NCBI RefSeq assembly: GCF_003387615.1
Contig: NZ_QUNS01000001.1
Location: forward strand, 412,241 to 476,240
Reading direction: 5' to 3'
From: Tenacibaculum gallaicum
Lineage (GTDB): Bacteria; Bacteroidota; Bacteroidia; Flavobacteriales; Flavobacteriaceae
DNA length: 64,000 nucleotides
Under the pieces are notes generated by a model, which was not told where the DNA came from, searched no databases, and saw only the letters and a program-made list of their open reading frames with translations. This document shows positions 33,186-41,820 of this stretch, one piece after another. The translations under genes were made by a program, and so were the position numbers. Each line of letters begins with the position of its first letter. Within the stretch, counting starts at the first letter, position 1.

Positions 33186-34382
33186 CTAAAAACTACGATA
33201 CGTTAGTACCGGAAAAACATTTCCTTTTTTAAACCCTATTTCTTCAGTTTTTGGAAGCTCTATAAAACCATCTGCCTCAACCAAACTTGCTAAATCGCCC
33301 GAACCATTTCCTTGTATCGGAGTAGCGTAAATATGTCCGTTTTCCAAAGATAACTTTACTTGCATAAAACAAGTTAAATTGGGTTTGAAAGTAATGTCTT
33401 CAGCTAAAATTGCTGTTTGTGTTTCTTGTTGTACACCTACCGATTTATAATACCAAGGATAAAAATATACCATACAATTTACAAATGTTGAAACTGGATT
33501 TCCTGGAAAAGCAAATACATTGCACCCCTTAGTAGCACCAGCCCAAAAAGGTTTTCCAGGTCTTTGCAAAACTCTATGAAATAATTTCTGAACGCCTAGT
33601 TCGTCCAAAACTTCAGGTAAAAAGTCAAACTTTCCTTTGCTTACAGCACCGCTAAATAGAAGCACATCGTATTCTTTTAAGTAAGATTCTATTTTTTCTT
33701 TTAAAACTGATTTTTCATCGGTAATATGCGCTGTTTTTGCAGGGATTTTTAAATCGTTTAGTAAAGAAACTAAGGTATATACATTGCTTCTCCGGATTTG
33801 GTGGTCTAACGGATTTTCATTTACACCAACCAATTCATTACCTGTAGAAACAATCATCACTTTAGGTTGTTTGGTAACTTTTACAGTAGCTTTTCCAACG
33901 GTAGCTAATACTCCAATTTCAGCGGCGGAAATAATCGTATTCTTTTTTATTAGAACTGTACCTTTACTTTTATCGGAACCTTTTCTGTGAATGTTTTGCC
34001 CTTCTTTAGTTTCATCAACAGTAATAGTTGCTACTTGAGTGTTAATTTCAACATCTTCATAACGAATTACTGTGTCACAGTTGTTAGGTAATACTGCACC
34101 CGTCATTACTTCATAACAGTTGGCAGCATTATCTAGTGTTTGTTGTGGACTTCCAGCAGCTTGAATGCCTTCTATTTTAAAGTTACGAAGCCCTTGTTCA
34201 AAAAAAGGATGGTTAATAGCAATACCATCCATGGCCACTCGATTGAAGGGAGGAAAATCTCTGTCAGCAACAATATCTTCCTTTAAAACTCTTCCGGCAG
34301 ATTTTAAAAAAGGAATTTCTTCAATACCAAAATCTTGTGTGCTTTCTAAAATTATATGTTTGGCTTTTTGTACTGTAATCAT
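33186..34382 (-). CDS. moeA: Molybdopterin molybdenumtransferase MoeA
   Basis: The 398-residue MoeA inserts molybdate into adenylylated molybdopterin. Signatures are DRDFPPFNRVAMDGIAI, YEVMTGAVLPNNCDTVIRYED, STGNELV and the loop LFSGAVSKGKFDFLPEVL. FAFPGNPVSTFVNC follows, then the C-terminal beta barrel (QGNGSGDLASL). It sits between the GIY-YIG remnant and moaA on the same strand as the other Moco genes. Confidence 0.95.
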   Translation of the reverse strand: MITVQKAKHIILESTQDFGIEEIPFLKSAGRVLKEDIVADRDFPPFNRVAMDGIAINHPFFEQGLRNFKIEGIQAAGSPQQTLDNAANCYEVMTGAVLPNNCDTVIRYEDVEINTQVATITVDETKEGQNIHRKGSDKSKGTVLIKKNTIISAAEIGVLATVGKATVKVTKQPKVMIVSTGNELVGVNENPLDHQIRRSNVYTLVSLLNDLKIPAKTAHITDEKSVLKEKIESYLKEYDVLLFSGAVSKGKFDFLPEVLDELGVQKLFHRVLQRPGKPFWAGATKGCNVFAFPGNPVSTFVNCMVYFYPWYYKSVGVQQETQTAILAEDITFKPNLTCFMQVKLSLENGHIYATPIQGNGSGDLASLVEADGFIELPKTEEIGFKKGNVFPVLTYRSF

Positions 34383-34458
34383 ATGTTAAAGTGTAACTGT
34401 TAAATTATTAAAAAGTTTAATTGTTACATTTCCAAATTATCCAATTAATACATTGAAA

Positions 34459-35448
34459 TTATCCTCCAATGGTACTCATACTTTCGGTTACGCTTCCTTT
34501 TCTATTTGCCTCGGCCACAAAACCATTTTCAGGTTTTTCTTTTATAAGCGATAAAAACAAGGCTTTTAAATCTTCATTACTCGCTCCGTTTCTAATAAAA
34601 TCACGTAGGTTAAAAACACCATCATCAAATAAACAGTTCTTAAAAGTTCCAGTTGAGGTAATTCTAATTCTATTACAATCATTACAAATAGTACGAGTAA
34701 ATGCAGGAATAATTCCTATCGTTCCTTTATGGTTTTCTATAGAAAAGTTTCTAGAAGTAGATGATTTTTTTGAGGGAAGCTCAGTAGGAGTAAATTCAGA
34801 TTGTATCTTATTTAAAATTTTGTTATAGTTCCAAACCTCTTCTGCGTTTCGTTGTCCTTTACCATTAAAAGGCATTTCTTCAATAAAACGTACAGTAATG
34901 TTTTTATCTTTAGTGAGCTGTACAAAATCGTTAATTTCATCAGTATTAAATCCAGATTGTACAACTACATTCAGCTTCAAATTCAACGAACTTTTTTCTA
35001 ATAACTCAAACGTTTTATATACTTCTGGGAAAACATCTCTACGAGTAATTTTAGCAAACTTTTCAGGATGTAAACTGTCAATGCTTAAATTAATGTTTTT
35101 TACCTTTTTAAGCTTTTCTATTGTTTTAATGTGTTTAGAAATGAGCGCTCCGTTAGTGGTAATGTTTATATCATCTAACAAATCATTATAAGACAACATT
35201 TCTAAAAAAGAGACAAAATCTTTTCTTACAAAAGGCTCACCACCTGTTAAGCGAATTTTGTTTACACCTAACTCAGTAAGTACTCGAATTATTCGGTACA
35301 TTTCTTTATAGGTAAGTAGCTCTTTTCTTGGCACAATATCAATTCCTTGAGCAGGCATGCAATATTGACAACGTAAGTTACAGCGATCGGTTACCGCCAA
35401 TCTAACATAGTTAATTTGTCTGCCAAAATTATCGATAAGTGTACTCAT
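34459..35448 (-). CDS. moaA: GTP 3',8-cyclase MoaA
   Basis: This 329-residue radical SAM enzyme starts Moco synthesis from GTP. The N-terminal 4Fe-4S site is Cys23, Cys27 and Cys30 (DRCNLRCQYCMP), followed by IRLTGGEPFVR. The C-terminal GTP-binding cluster reads ICNDCNRIRITSTGTFKNC. The protein ends in the conserved Gly-Gly tail (MSTIGG) needed for activity. It diverges from uvrC across 66 bases, is the first gene of the Moco unit, and is followed by moeA after 76 bases. Confidence 0.96.
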   Translation of the reverse strand: MSTLIDNFGRQINYVRLAVTDRCNLRCQYCMPAQGIDIVPRKELLTYKEMYRIIRVLTELGVNKIRLTGGEPFVRKDFVSFLEMLSYNDLLDDINITTNGALISKHIKTIEKLKKVKNINLSIDSLHPEKFAKITRRDVFPEVYKTFELLEKSSLNLKLNVVVQSGFNTDEINDFVQLTKDKNITVRFIEEMPFNGKGQRNAEEVWNYNKILNKIQSEFTPTELPSKKSSTSRNFSIENHKGTIGIIPAFTRTICNDCNRIRITSTGTFKNCLFDDGVFNLRDFIRNGASNEDLKALFLSLIKEKPENGFVAEANRKGSVTESMSTIGG

Positions 35449-35514
35449 ATTGTAAAGGTAGTAAAACTAATAAAGATACCCTTTTTAAACTTAAAAAAAT
35501 CGTATTTTCGTTGT

Positions 35515-37311
35515 ATGCCAACACCGCTCGAGCTTCAAATAAAAACACTGCCAAATTCACCAGGAGTTTATCAATATTTTGATAAAGAAGATGTGATTAT
35601 TTATGTTGGAAAAGCAAAAAATTTAAAGAAGCGAGTTTCGTCTTATTTTACTAAGAATCATGAAAATGGAAAAACACGAGTTTTAGTAAAAAAAATTGTT
35701 CGGATAGAACATGTGGTGGTAGATACTGAAACGGATGCGTTACTGCTTGAAAATAATCTGATTAAAAAATATAAACCACGATACAATGTGTTATTGAAGG
35801 ATGATAAGTCATACCCGTGGATTTGTATTAAAAAAGAACGCTTTCCACGTATATTTTCTACGCGACGAGTTGTAAAAGATGGATCAGAGTATTTTGGACC
35901 ATATACTAATATGCGAACGGTACATGCGTTGTTGGATTTGATTAAAGAGTTGTACCCGTTACGAACGTGTAATTACGACTTAAGTCAGGAAAAAATTGAT
36001 ACGGATAAATACAAAGTTTGTTTAGAGTATCATTTAGGAAACTGTAAAGGACCTTGTGAAGGATATCAAACGGAAGAAGATTATTTAGAAGATGTTAGAG
36101 CAATTCGAAATATCATTAAAGGAAATTTTAAAGAGAGTTTACAGCAGTTTGAAAAAATAATGCTTGACTTTGCTGTTGATATGCGATTTGAAGAAGCACA
36201 AAAAATTAAAGAAAAATTAGCGTCTTTACAAAACTATCAAGCCAAATCAACAATTGTGAATCCTTCCATTAACAATGTGGATGTATTTTCGATCATTTCT
36301 GATGATTCTCACGGATATGCGAACTTTTTTAAGTTAATGAACGGTTCAATAGTGCAATCTTACACTACAGAGATTAAGAAAAAATTAGAAGAAACCAACA
36401 AGGAACTGTTAGAGTTGTTTATTGTTGAAACTCGACAACGTTTTAATTCGTTATCAAGAGAAATATTTGTTCCGTTTAAAGTGAATGTAGGCAAGGATAT
36501 CAAAGTAACGATACCAAAATTAGGAGACAAAAAGCGCATTGTTGAATTGTCTGAACGTAATGCAAAGTTTTACCGTCAAGAACAGTTTAAGCAAATAAAA
36601 ATTGTAGATCCTGATCGTCATGTAAAAAGAATCATGACACAAATGCAAAAAGACTTGCGATTAGGAAAAGAGCCAAGACATATTGAGTGTTTTGATAACT
36701 CAAACATACAAGGAACAAATCCTGTTGCTGCGTGTGTGGTTTTTAAAGACGGAAAGCCAAGTAAAAAAGACTACCGCCATTTTAATATTAAAACAGTTGA
36801 AGGTCCTGATGATTTTGCTTCGATGGAAGAAGTGGTATATAGAAGATATAAGAGGTTATTGGAAGAAGAACAGTCGTTACCACAGTTAATAGTTATTGAT
36901 GGAGGAAAAGGACAGTTATCCTCCGCTTTAAAAAGTTTAGATGCTTTAGAGTTAAGAGGTAAAATAGCTATTATTGGTATTGCAAAAAGATTGGAGGAGA
37001 TTTTTTACCCTGGAGATCCAGTTCCTCTGTATTTAGATAAAAAATCAGAAACACTTAAAATAATTCAGTATTTACGTAATGAAGCACATCGTTTTGGAAT
37101 TACTTTCCATAGAAACAAACGAAGTAAAAGTGCGATACAATCTGAATTAGAACAAATTCCTGACATAGGAAAACAAACTATTACTAACTTACTACGTAAG
37201 TTTAAATCAGCCAAAAGAGTAAAAGCAGCTACTTTTGAAGAATTAAAAGAAGTAGTTGGAAATACCAGAGCTCAAAAAATATACAAACACTATCAAAAAA
37301 AGGGGAAATGA
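35515..37311 (+). CDS. uvrC: Excinuclease ABC subunit C
   Basis: The start at 35515 (MPTPLELQIKTLPNSPGVYQ) gives 598 residues. An upstream in-frame start would overlap moaA and is unlike the family. The GIY-YIG 3' nuclease domain (GVYQYFDKEDVIIYVGKAKN) is followed by a UVR motif (about 195-235), the RNase H-like 5' nuclease core (IECFDNSNIQGTNPVAACVVF and IVIDGGKGQL) and C-terminal helix-hairpin-helix motifs (IPDIGKQTITNLLRKF). A TATTTTCG box lies just upstream. The stop codon overlaps the next ATG by four bases. Confidence 0.96.
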   Translation: MPTPLELQIKTLPNSPGVYQYFDKEDVIIYVGKAKNLKKRVSSYFTKNHENGKTRVLVKKIVRIEHVVVDTETDALLLENNLIKKYKPRYNVLLKDDKSYPWICIKKERFPRIFSTRRVVKDGSEYFGPYTNMRTVHALLDLIKELYPLRTCNYDLSQEKIDTDKYKVCLEYHLGNCKGPCEGYQTEEDYLEDVRAIRNIIKGNFKESLQQFEKIMLDFAVDMRFEEAQKIKEKLASLQNYQAKSTIVNPSINNVDVFSIISDDSHGYANFFKLMNGSIVQSYTTEIKKKLEETNKELLELFIVETRQRFNSLSREIFVPFKVNVGKDIKVTIPKLGDKKRIVELSERNAKFYRQEQFKQIKIVDPDRHVKRIMTQMQKDLRLGKEPRHIECFDNSNIQGTNPVAACVVFKDGKPSKKDYRHFNIKTVEGPDDFASMEEVVYRRYKRLLEEEQSLPQLIVIDGGKGQLSSALKSLDALELRGKIAIIGIAKRLEEIFYPGDPVPLYLDKKSETLKIIQYLRNEAHRFGITFHRNKRSKSAIQSELEQIPDIGKQTITNLLRKFKSAKRVKAATFEELKEVVGNTRAQKIYKHYQKKGK

Positions 37312-39497
37312 AAAAGTTGCTAATTTTATTATTACTACCAACATTTATGTTGGCACAAGACCAACCTAAAGTAGGATTGGTATTAAGCGGAGGAGGTGCA
37401 AAAGGGATTGCACATATAGGGATTTTAAAAGAGCTTGAAAAAGCAGGTGTACAAATAGATTATATCGGAGGTACAAGCATGGGGGCTATCGTCGGAGGTT
37501 TGTATGCTTCAGGTTACACTGCCGAACAAATTGAAGAAGCTGTTCTTAAAACAGACTTTATTGACTTATTACAAGATAAAGTTTCTAGAAGGCAAAAACC
37601 TTTTTTTAGTAAAGAACATGGAGAGAAATATGCTATTTCTTTGCCAATAAAAAAAGGTAACTTAGGGTTACCTTTAGGTTTATCTAAAGGACAGAATGTG
37701 TTAAATTTCCTGACAGAATTGTTAGCTCCAGTTGATGAGGTTACGGATTTTTCTAAATTACCAATACCTTTTTATTGTATAGGAACAAATATTGAAACTG
37801 GCAAAGAAGAAGTGTTAGAAAGTGGTTCGTTACCTCTTGCTCTTAGGGCAAGTGCTGCCTTTCCTTCATTATTAAATCCGGTAGATATTGATGGTAAGTT
37901 GTTAGTTGATGGAGGAGTGGTTAACAATTTCCCTGTAGATGTAATGAAAAAGAAAGGTGTAGATATAGTTATTGGTGTAAGCGTACAAGGAGAACTCTTA
38001 AAAAGAGATGAATTAACTTCTATAGCATCTTTACTAATGCAAATAATTAATTTTCAAATGTACCAGAAATCAGATGAGCAGGTTGAATTATTAGATATTT
38101 ATATAAGACCTAATGTGATTGATTATAGCGTTATCTCATTTGATGCTAAGAAGGAAATTTTAGCGCAAGGAGAAAAAGTAGCTAAAACATATAGAGTAGT
38201 TTTTGATAGCATAGCAAAGATGCAACCTAAAAAAAATACAACATCAAAAATATCACCTAAAGGAAAAAGGTTTTTAGTTGATAGAATTATTATAAAAGGA
38301 AATAAAAACTATACAAACAATTATATTTTAGGAAAGTTACAGTTACGTGAAGGAGATAGTGTATCGTATAAAGAAATTTCTAAAAAAATTAATACGTTAA
38401 CAGCTTCAAAAAATTTTAAAAGAATAGACTATCATTTTGAGAAGTCTTTTGAAGGAAAAAAATTAGAGCTAACAGTTAAAGAAGAAAAAATACAATCTTT
38501 TTTACGATTAGGCTTACACTATGATTTGCTATATAAATCAGCAGTGTTATTAAACTACAATCATAAAAAAATGCTTTTTCAGAATGATGAGTTTTCTTTG
38601 GATGTAGGTGTAGGAGATAAAATTAGGTATAATCTTGAGTATTTTGTTGATAATGGTTTGTTACCAAGTTATGGCTTCAGAACAAGGTACAATGTATTTA
38701 ACAGTGATTTTATACATGATACAGGACTCATAAATGGGAGGTATAGAGATTTTTCAAACTCATTATACCTACAAACAACATTTGATAAAAAATTTGCAAT
38801 AGGTATAGGAGCAGAGCATAAAAACATTAATGCAAGCACACAAAATATTTCAGCAGAAGGTAAAGAGGACTTTTTTGACAATAGTAACTACATAAACACC
38901 TTTGCATTTTTAAAGTTAGACACCTACGATAAAGAAATGTTTCCTAAGAAGGGCTTCTATGCAGACATAGGATTTAAATGGTTCTTATGGTCTGATAGAG
39001 ATAATCGGTTAGATAAATTAATAGAAAATAGTGAGCCCTTTCATCAGTTTTCTCAATTGGGAGGAACTTTAGGGTTTGCAACAACTTTTTATGATAAGTT
39101 AACATTTCAATACACTTCACAAGTAGGGTATACACTAGGGAGAAAATCGTTTGAAATATTTGATTATCACTTAGGAGGTTACAATCAAAATTATATTAAT
39201 AACTTTATTCCAATGTATGGATATGATACAGGGGGGTTAAATAATCAGTCTTATTTAAGATCAGAGTTTAACTTTCGTTATAAAGTTTATAAAAAGCATT
39301 ATGCTATGTTTATAGCTAATTACGCACGTGTAGAAGAAGATATATTTGAAGATGGAGATTTATTTAAGAATACGAAGTCTGGATATGCAGTAGGGTACAG
39401 TGTAGAAACATTTTTAGGCCCCATAGAGTTAAAATATACATGGTCACCAGACCACTCAGAGCATTATTGGTTGTTTAACCTTGGTTTTTGGTTTTAA
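37308..39497 (+). CDS. Patatin-like phospholipase with POTRA and outer-membrane beta-barrel (type Vd autotransporter-like)
   Basis: The 729 residues comprise four parts. A signal peptide (about 1-16) precedes a patatin domain with oxyanion loop GGGAKG (28-33), nucleophile Ser57 in GTSMG and Asp201 in DGG (about 20-300). A POTRA-like domain (about 320-395) is followed by a 16-strand-type barrel ending in aromatic FW/F (about 400-729, last residue Phe). This is the domain order of PlpD, the type Vd secreted phospholipase. Whether the patatin part reaches the surface is unknown. The ATGA overlap with uvrC implies co-translation. A strong bidirectional terminator follows. Confidence 0.88.
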   Translation: MKKLLILLLLPTFMLAQDQPKVGLVLSGGGAKGIAHIGILKELEKAGVQIDYIGGTSMGAIVGGLYASGYTAEQIEEAVLKTDFIDLLQDKVSRRQKPFFSKEHGEKYAISLPIKKGNLGLPLGLSKGQNVLNFLTELLAPVDEVTDFSKLPIPFYCIGTNIETGKEEVLESGSLPLALRASAAFPSLLNPVDIDGKLLVDGGVVNNFPVDVMKKKGVDIVIGVSVQGELLKRDELTSIASLLMQIINFQMYQKSDEQVELLDIYIRPNVIDYSVISFDAKKEILAQGEKVAKTYRVVFDSIAKMQPKKNTTSKISPKGKRFLVDRIIIKGNKNYTNNYILGKLQLREGDSVSYKEISKKINTLTASKNFKRIDYHFEKSFEGKKLELTVKEEKIQSFLRLGLHYDLLYKSAVLLNYNHKKMLFQNDEFSLDVGVGDKIRYNLEYFVDNGLLPSYGFRTRYNVFNSDFIHDTGLINGRYRDFSNSLYLQTTFDKKFAIGIGAEHKNINASTQNISAEGKEDFFDNSNYINTFAFLKLDTYDKEMFPKKGFYADIGFKWFLWSDRDNRLDKLIENSEPFHQFSQLGGTLGFATTFYDKLTFQYTSQVGYTLGRKSFEIFDYHLGGYNQNYINNFIPMYGYDTGGLNNQSYLRSEFNFRYKVYKKHYAMFIANYARVEEDIFEDGDLFKNTKSGYAVGYSVETFLGPIELKYTWSPDHSEHYWLFNLGFWF

Positions 39498-39505
39498 GAG
39501 ATAAA

Positions 39506-39536
39506 AAAATCCCGTATCGTTTCGATACGGGATTTT
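39506..39536. terminator. Bidirectional terminator between patatin gene and ribonuclease gene
   Basis: AAAATCCCGTATCG and CGATACGGGATTTT form a 14-bp perfect stem with a TTT loop between convergent genes. Confidence 0.93.
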
Positions 39537-39555
39537 ATTTCATAATAAGATTGCC

Positions 39556-41100
39556 TTACTTACTTTTTTTATTCTTTTTTAAATAGAACTTATATTGCAA
39601 GTATTGGTAAGCATCTCTAGGTAATATTTTAATCCACTTTTTGTGTTGAACAAACCATTTAAAACGGATTGAATTAACGCCTTTTGTTAAATAAGCAGCT
39701 ATAAAAGGATGTACATTTAATGTGATTTCCTTATATTTTTTACCGCTATTAAGTATGCGTTCTAATTCAGCTTCTATTTTGTCTAATAACACAATAGGAG
39801 CTTCAACCTCTCCATCTTTATTTGGGTTTGGTTCACGTGTTTTTATCTCTAATTCAGGTCGTACACGTTGTCTTGTAATTTGAACTAAACCAAATTTACT
39901 TGGAGGTAAAATTTTATGTTTAGTACGATCAAAAGACATTGCTTCTTTCAAATGTTGATATAATTTCTGTCTATTCTCAGCAGACTTCATATCTATAAAG
40001 TCAACAACAATAATTCCGCCCATATCTCGTAACTGTAACTGACGAGCTATTTCACTGGCTGCAATTAAATTGACTTCTAAAGCAGTTTCTTCTTGGTTTA
40101 AGGATTTGTTAGAACGGTTACCACTATTTACATCTATAACATGTAAAGCTTCGGTGTGTTCAATAACTAAATAAGCTCCTTTACTCATTGAAACTGTTTT
40201 ACCAAACGATGTTTTAATTTGTCTTTCAATACCGTATTTTTCAAAAATAGGTACATCAGAACGGTGGAGTCTTACGATATTTTCCTTTTCAGGATATATT
40301 TCTTGTAAGTATTCTTTTATTTCAACCTTTAAGGTTTCATCGTTGGTTACTATACTTGTAAAAGAATCATTCATAACATCTCTTAAGATAGAAGATGCTC
40401 TGTTTAATTCACTTAATATTTTTGTTGGTGTATTGTTATTAGCAATGCGTTTACACATTGTTTTCCAACGGTCAAGTGAGTTTTGTAAATCTTTGTCAAG
40501 TTCTGCTACCTTTTTACCTTCAGCAACAGTACGTAAAATAAGACCAAACCCTTTAGGTTTGATGCTTTTTGCTAATTTTTTTAAACGCTCCTTTTCTTTC
40601 GGATCTGCTATTTTCTGTGATACCGATATACGGTTAGAAAAAGGAACTAAAACTAAAAACCTACCTGCAATAGAAAGTTCCGAACTAATACGCGGACCTT
40701 TGGTAGATATAGGTTCTTTTACAATTTGTACTAATAAATTTTGACCTGATTTTAGTACATCATTAATACTTCCATCTTTGTTGATGTCTTCTTCAAAGCG
40801 AAAGTTTTTTAAAGTGAATTCTTTATAATTACCTGTGCTTACTTTCTTAATGAATTTATTTAAAGATTGCACTTGAGGACCTAAATCGTGGTAGTGTAAA
40901 AAACCATCTTTAGGATATCCAACATTTACAAAAGCAGCATTTAAACCAGTCATAACTTTTCCTATTTTAGCTAGAAAAATATCACCAACTGAGAAATTGT
41001 TGTCGCTTGTTTCTTTGTTTAACTCAATAAGTTTACCATCTCTTAGTAAGGCGAAATCAATATCAGAAGAATTGGAACGAATTATTAATTCTGTTTTCAT
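39556..41100 (-). CDS. rng: RNase E/G family endoribonuclease
   Basis: The 514-residue protein has an S1 domain (about 35-130), the RNase H-like and 5'-sensor parts, and the DNase I-like catalytic site. Metal-binding Asp residues sit in HVIDVNSGNRSN and GGIIVVDFIDM. The region after ITRQRVRPELEI, where RNase E/G of many bacteria carry the CPxC zinc link, reads KTREPNPNKDGEVEAP and has no Cys. Tetramer bridging must therefore differ. It processes rRNA and mRNA. There is no long degradosome scaffold tail, so RNase G type is favoured. Confidence 0.9.
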   Translation of the reverse strand: MKTELIIRSNSSDIDFALLRDGKLIELNKETSDNNFSVGDIFLAKIGKVMTGLNAAFVNVGYPKDGFLHYHDLGPQVQSLNKFIKKVSTGNYKEFTLKNFRFEEDINKDGSINDVLKSGQNLLVQIVKEPISTKGPRISSELSIAGRFLVLVPFSNRISVSQKIADPKEKERLKKLAKSIKPKGFGLILRTVAEGKKVAELDKDLQNSLDRWKTMCKRIANNNTPTKILSELNRASSILRDVMNDSFTSIVTNDETLKVEIKEYLQEIYPEKENIVRLHRSDVPIFEKYGIERQIKTSFGKTVSMSKGAYLVIEHTEALHVIDVNSGNRSNKSLNQEETALEVNLIAASEIARQLQLRDMGGIIVVDFIDMKSAENRQKLYQHLKEAMSFDRTKHKILPPSKFGLVQITRQRVRPELEIKTREPNPNKDGEVEAPIVLLDKIEAELERILNSGKKYKEITLNVHPFIAAYLTKGVNSIRFKWFVQHKKWIKILPRDAYQYLQYKFYLKKNKKSK

Positions 41101-41228
41101 TCTGAATATGGTTTTGTGCCAACGTAAAATTACGCAGACGGATTAAAATTTGTAAACAGGTATATGTTTATACCATTTTTAAGGTGTTAAAACCTTAATG
41201 TCAATGAACATAGCTTATAAAAGCAACG

Positions 41229-41254
41229 AAAAAGTAAGCTACTGCTTACTTTTT
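41229..41254 (-). terminator. Terminator overlapping the stop of the 29-residue basic protein
   Basis: AAAAAGTAAGC pairs with GCTTACTTTTT across TACT. On the minus strand the 5' arm contains the last Lys codons and the TAA (41248-41246) of the gene, so the hairpin begins inside the coding region. Confidence 0.8.
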
Positions 41255-41335
41255 CTTATGACGGTTTGCTCTTGCTCTTTTCTTTCTTTTGTGTGTAGAG
41301 ATCTTAGCTCTCTTTCTTTTTTTACCACTCGGCAT
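41246..41335 (-). CDS. 29-residue Lys/Arg-rich ribosomal-type protein (COX24/AURKAIP1-like domain)
   Basis: ATG at 41335 opens MPSGKKRKRAKISTHKRKKR and ends in a run of basic residues after RARANRHKKK. About 60 percent of the residues are Lys or Arg. The sequence matches the tiny Bacteroidota proteins of the COX24/AURKAIP1 family, related to the C-terminus of mitochondrial ribosomal protein mS38, and is expected on the small ribosomal subunit. It lies between the HU-like gene and rng on the same strand, and its terminator overlaps its stop codon. Confidence 0.8.
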   Translation of the reverse strand: MPSGKKRKRAKISTHKRKKRARANRHKKK

Positions 41336-41392
41336 AGTTAAAATGTTTTGTAAAACCTTTTAAATAAAGGTCTTGGGTTAATAATTTTTTAA

Positions 41393-41683
41393 TTACTTAA
41401 CAGCTACTTTTGTCTTCACTCCTTCAGTAAACACTTTAGAAGGTTTGAAAGCAGGTATATTGTGTGCAGGAATCTTGATAGTTGTATTCTTAGAAATATT
41501 TCTACCAGTTTTTTCTGCTCTTGTTTTAATGATGAAGCTACCAAAACCTCTTAAATATACATTATCCCCATTCTCTAATGCATCTTTTACTTCGTCCATA
41601 AATGCTTCAACAGTTGCCAAAACATCCGCTTTTTCAATTCCACTTTTATCTGAAATCTTAGATACGATATCTGCTTTTGTCAT
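41393..41683 (-). CDS. HU/IHF-family DNA-binding protein
   Basis: This 96-residue histone-like protein begins MTKADIVSKISDKSGIEKAD and has the conserved core GFGSFIIKTRAEKTGRNI. The beta-arm ends in NIPAFKPSK rather than the strict RNPATG of HU, which is common in Bacteroidota HU-like proteins. It shapes the nucleoid as a dimer. It has a good promoter (-7 box 41727-41734), a leader of about 35 bases, and may be co-transcribed with the small ribosomal-type gene downstream. Confidence 0.93.
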   Translation of the reverse strand: MTKADIVSKISDKSGIEKADVLATVEAFMDEVKDALENGDNVYLRGFGSFIIKTRAEKTGRNISKNTTIKIPAHNIPAFKPSKVFTEGVKTKVAVK

Positions 41684-41726
41684 TATAAATATATTTTTGT
41701 TTGTTTTCTTTAAAAAATTGAGGGTG

Positions 41727-41734
41727 CAAATATA
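41727..41734 (-). promoter_or_regulatory. -7 promoter box of the HU-like gene
   Basis: TATATTTGCACCC on the minus strand has the same 13 bases as the rplU promoter, a hallmark of strong flavobacterial promoters. Confidence 0.75.
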
Positions 41735-41772
41735 TGATAATTAATTCATTCCGGAAAAAATAAGAATAAAAA

Positions 41773-41798
41773 ACCCAAAAAACAATTGTTTTTTGGGT
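41773..41798 (-). terminator. Terminator of the SusC/SusD operon
   Basis: A perfect 26-base palindrome (ACCCAAAAAACAA and its complement) is followed on the minus strand by a T run, 22 bases after the stop of the last operon gene. Confidence 0.9.
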
Positions 41799-41820
41799 AA
41801 GTTTAATGAGAACAAGGTTT

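Noticed and set aside
35416..35514. Longer N-terminus for uvrC
   Set aside because: It would overlap the divergent moaA start and adds residues unlike any UvrC; the ATG at 35515 begins the conserved sequence.
40343..40744. 133-codon open frame on the plus strand inside the ribonuclease gene
   Set aside because: It is antisense to strongly conserved coding sequence, has no family resemblance and no start context; a codon-bias shadow.
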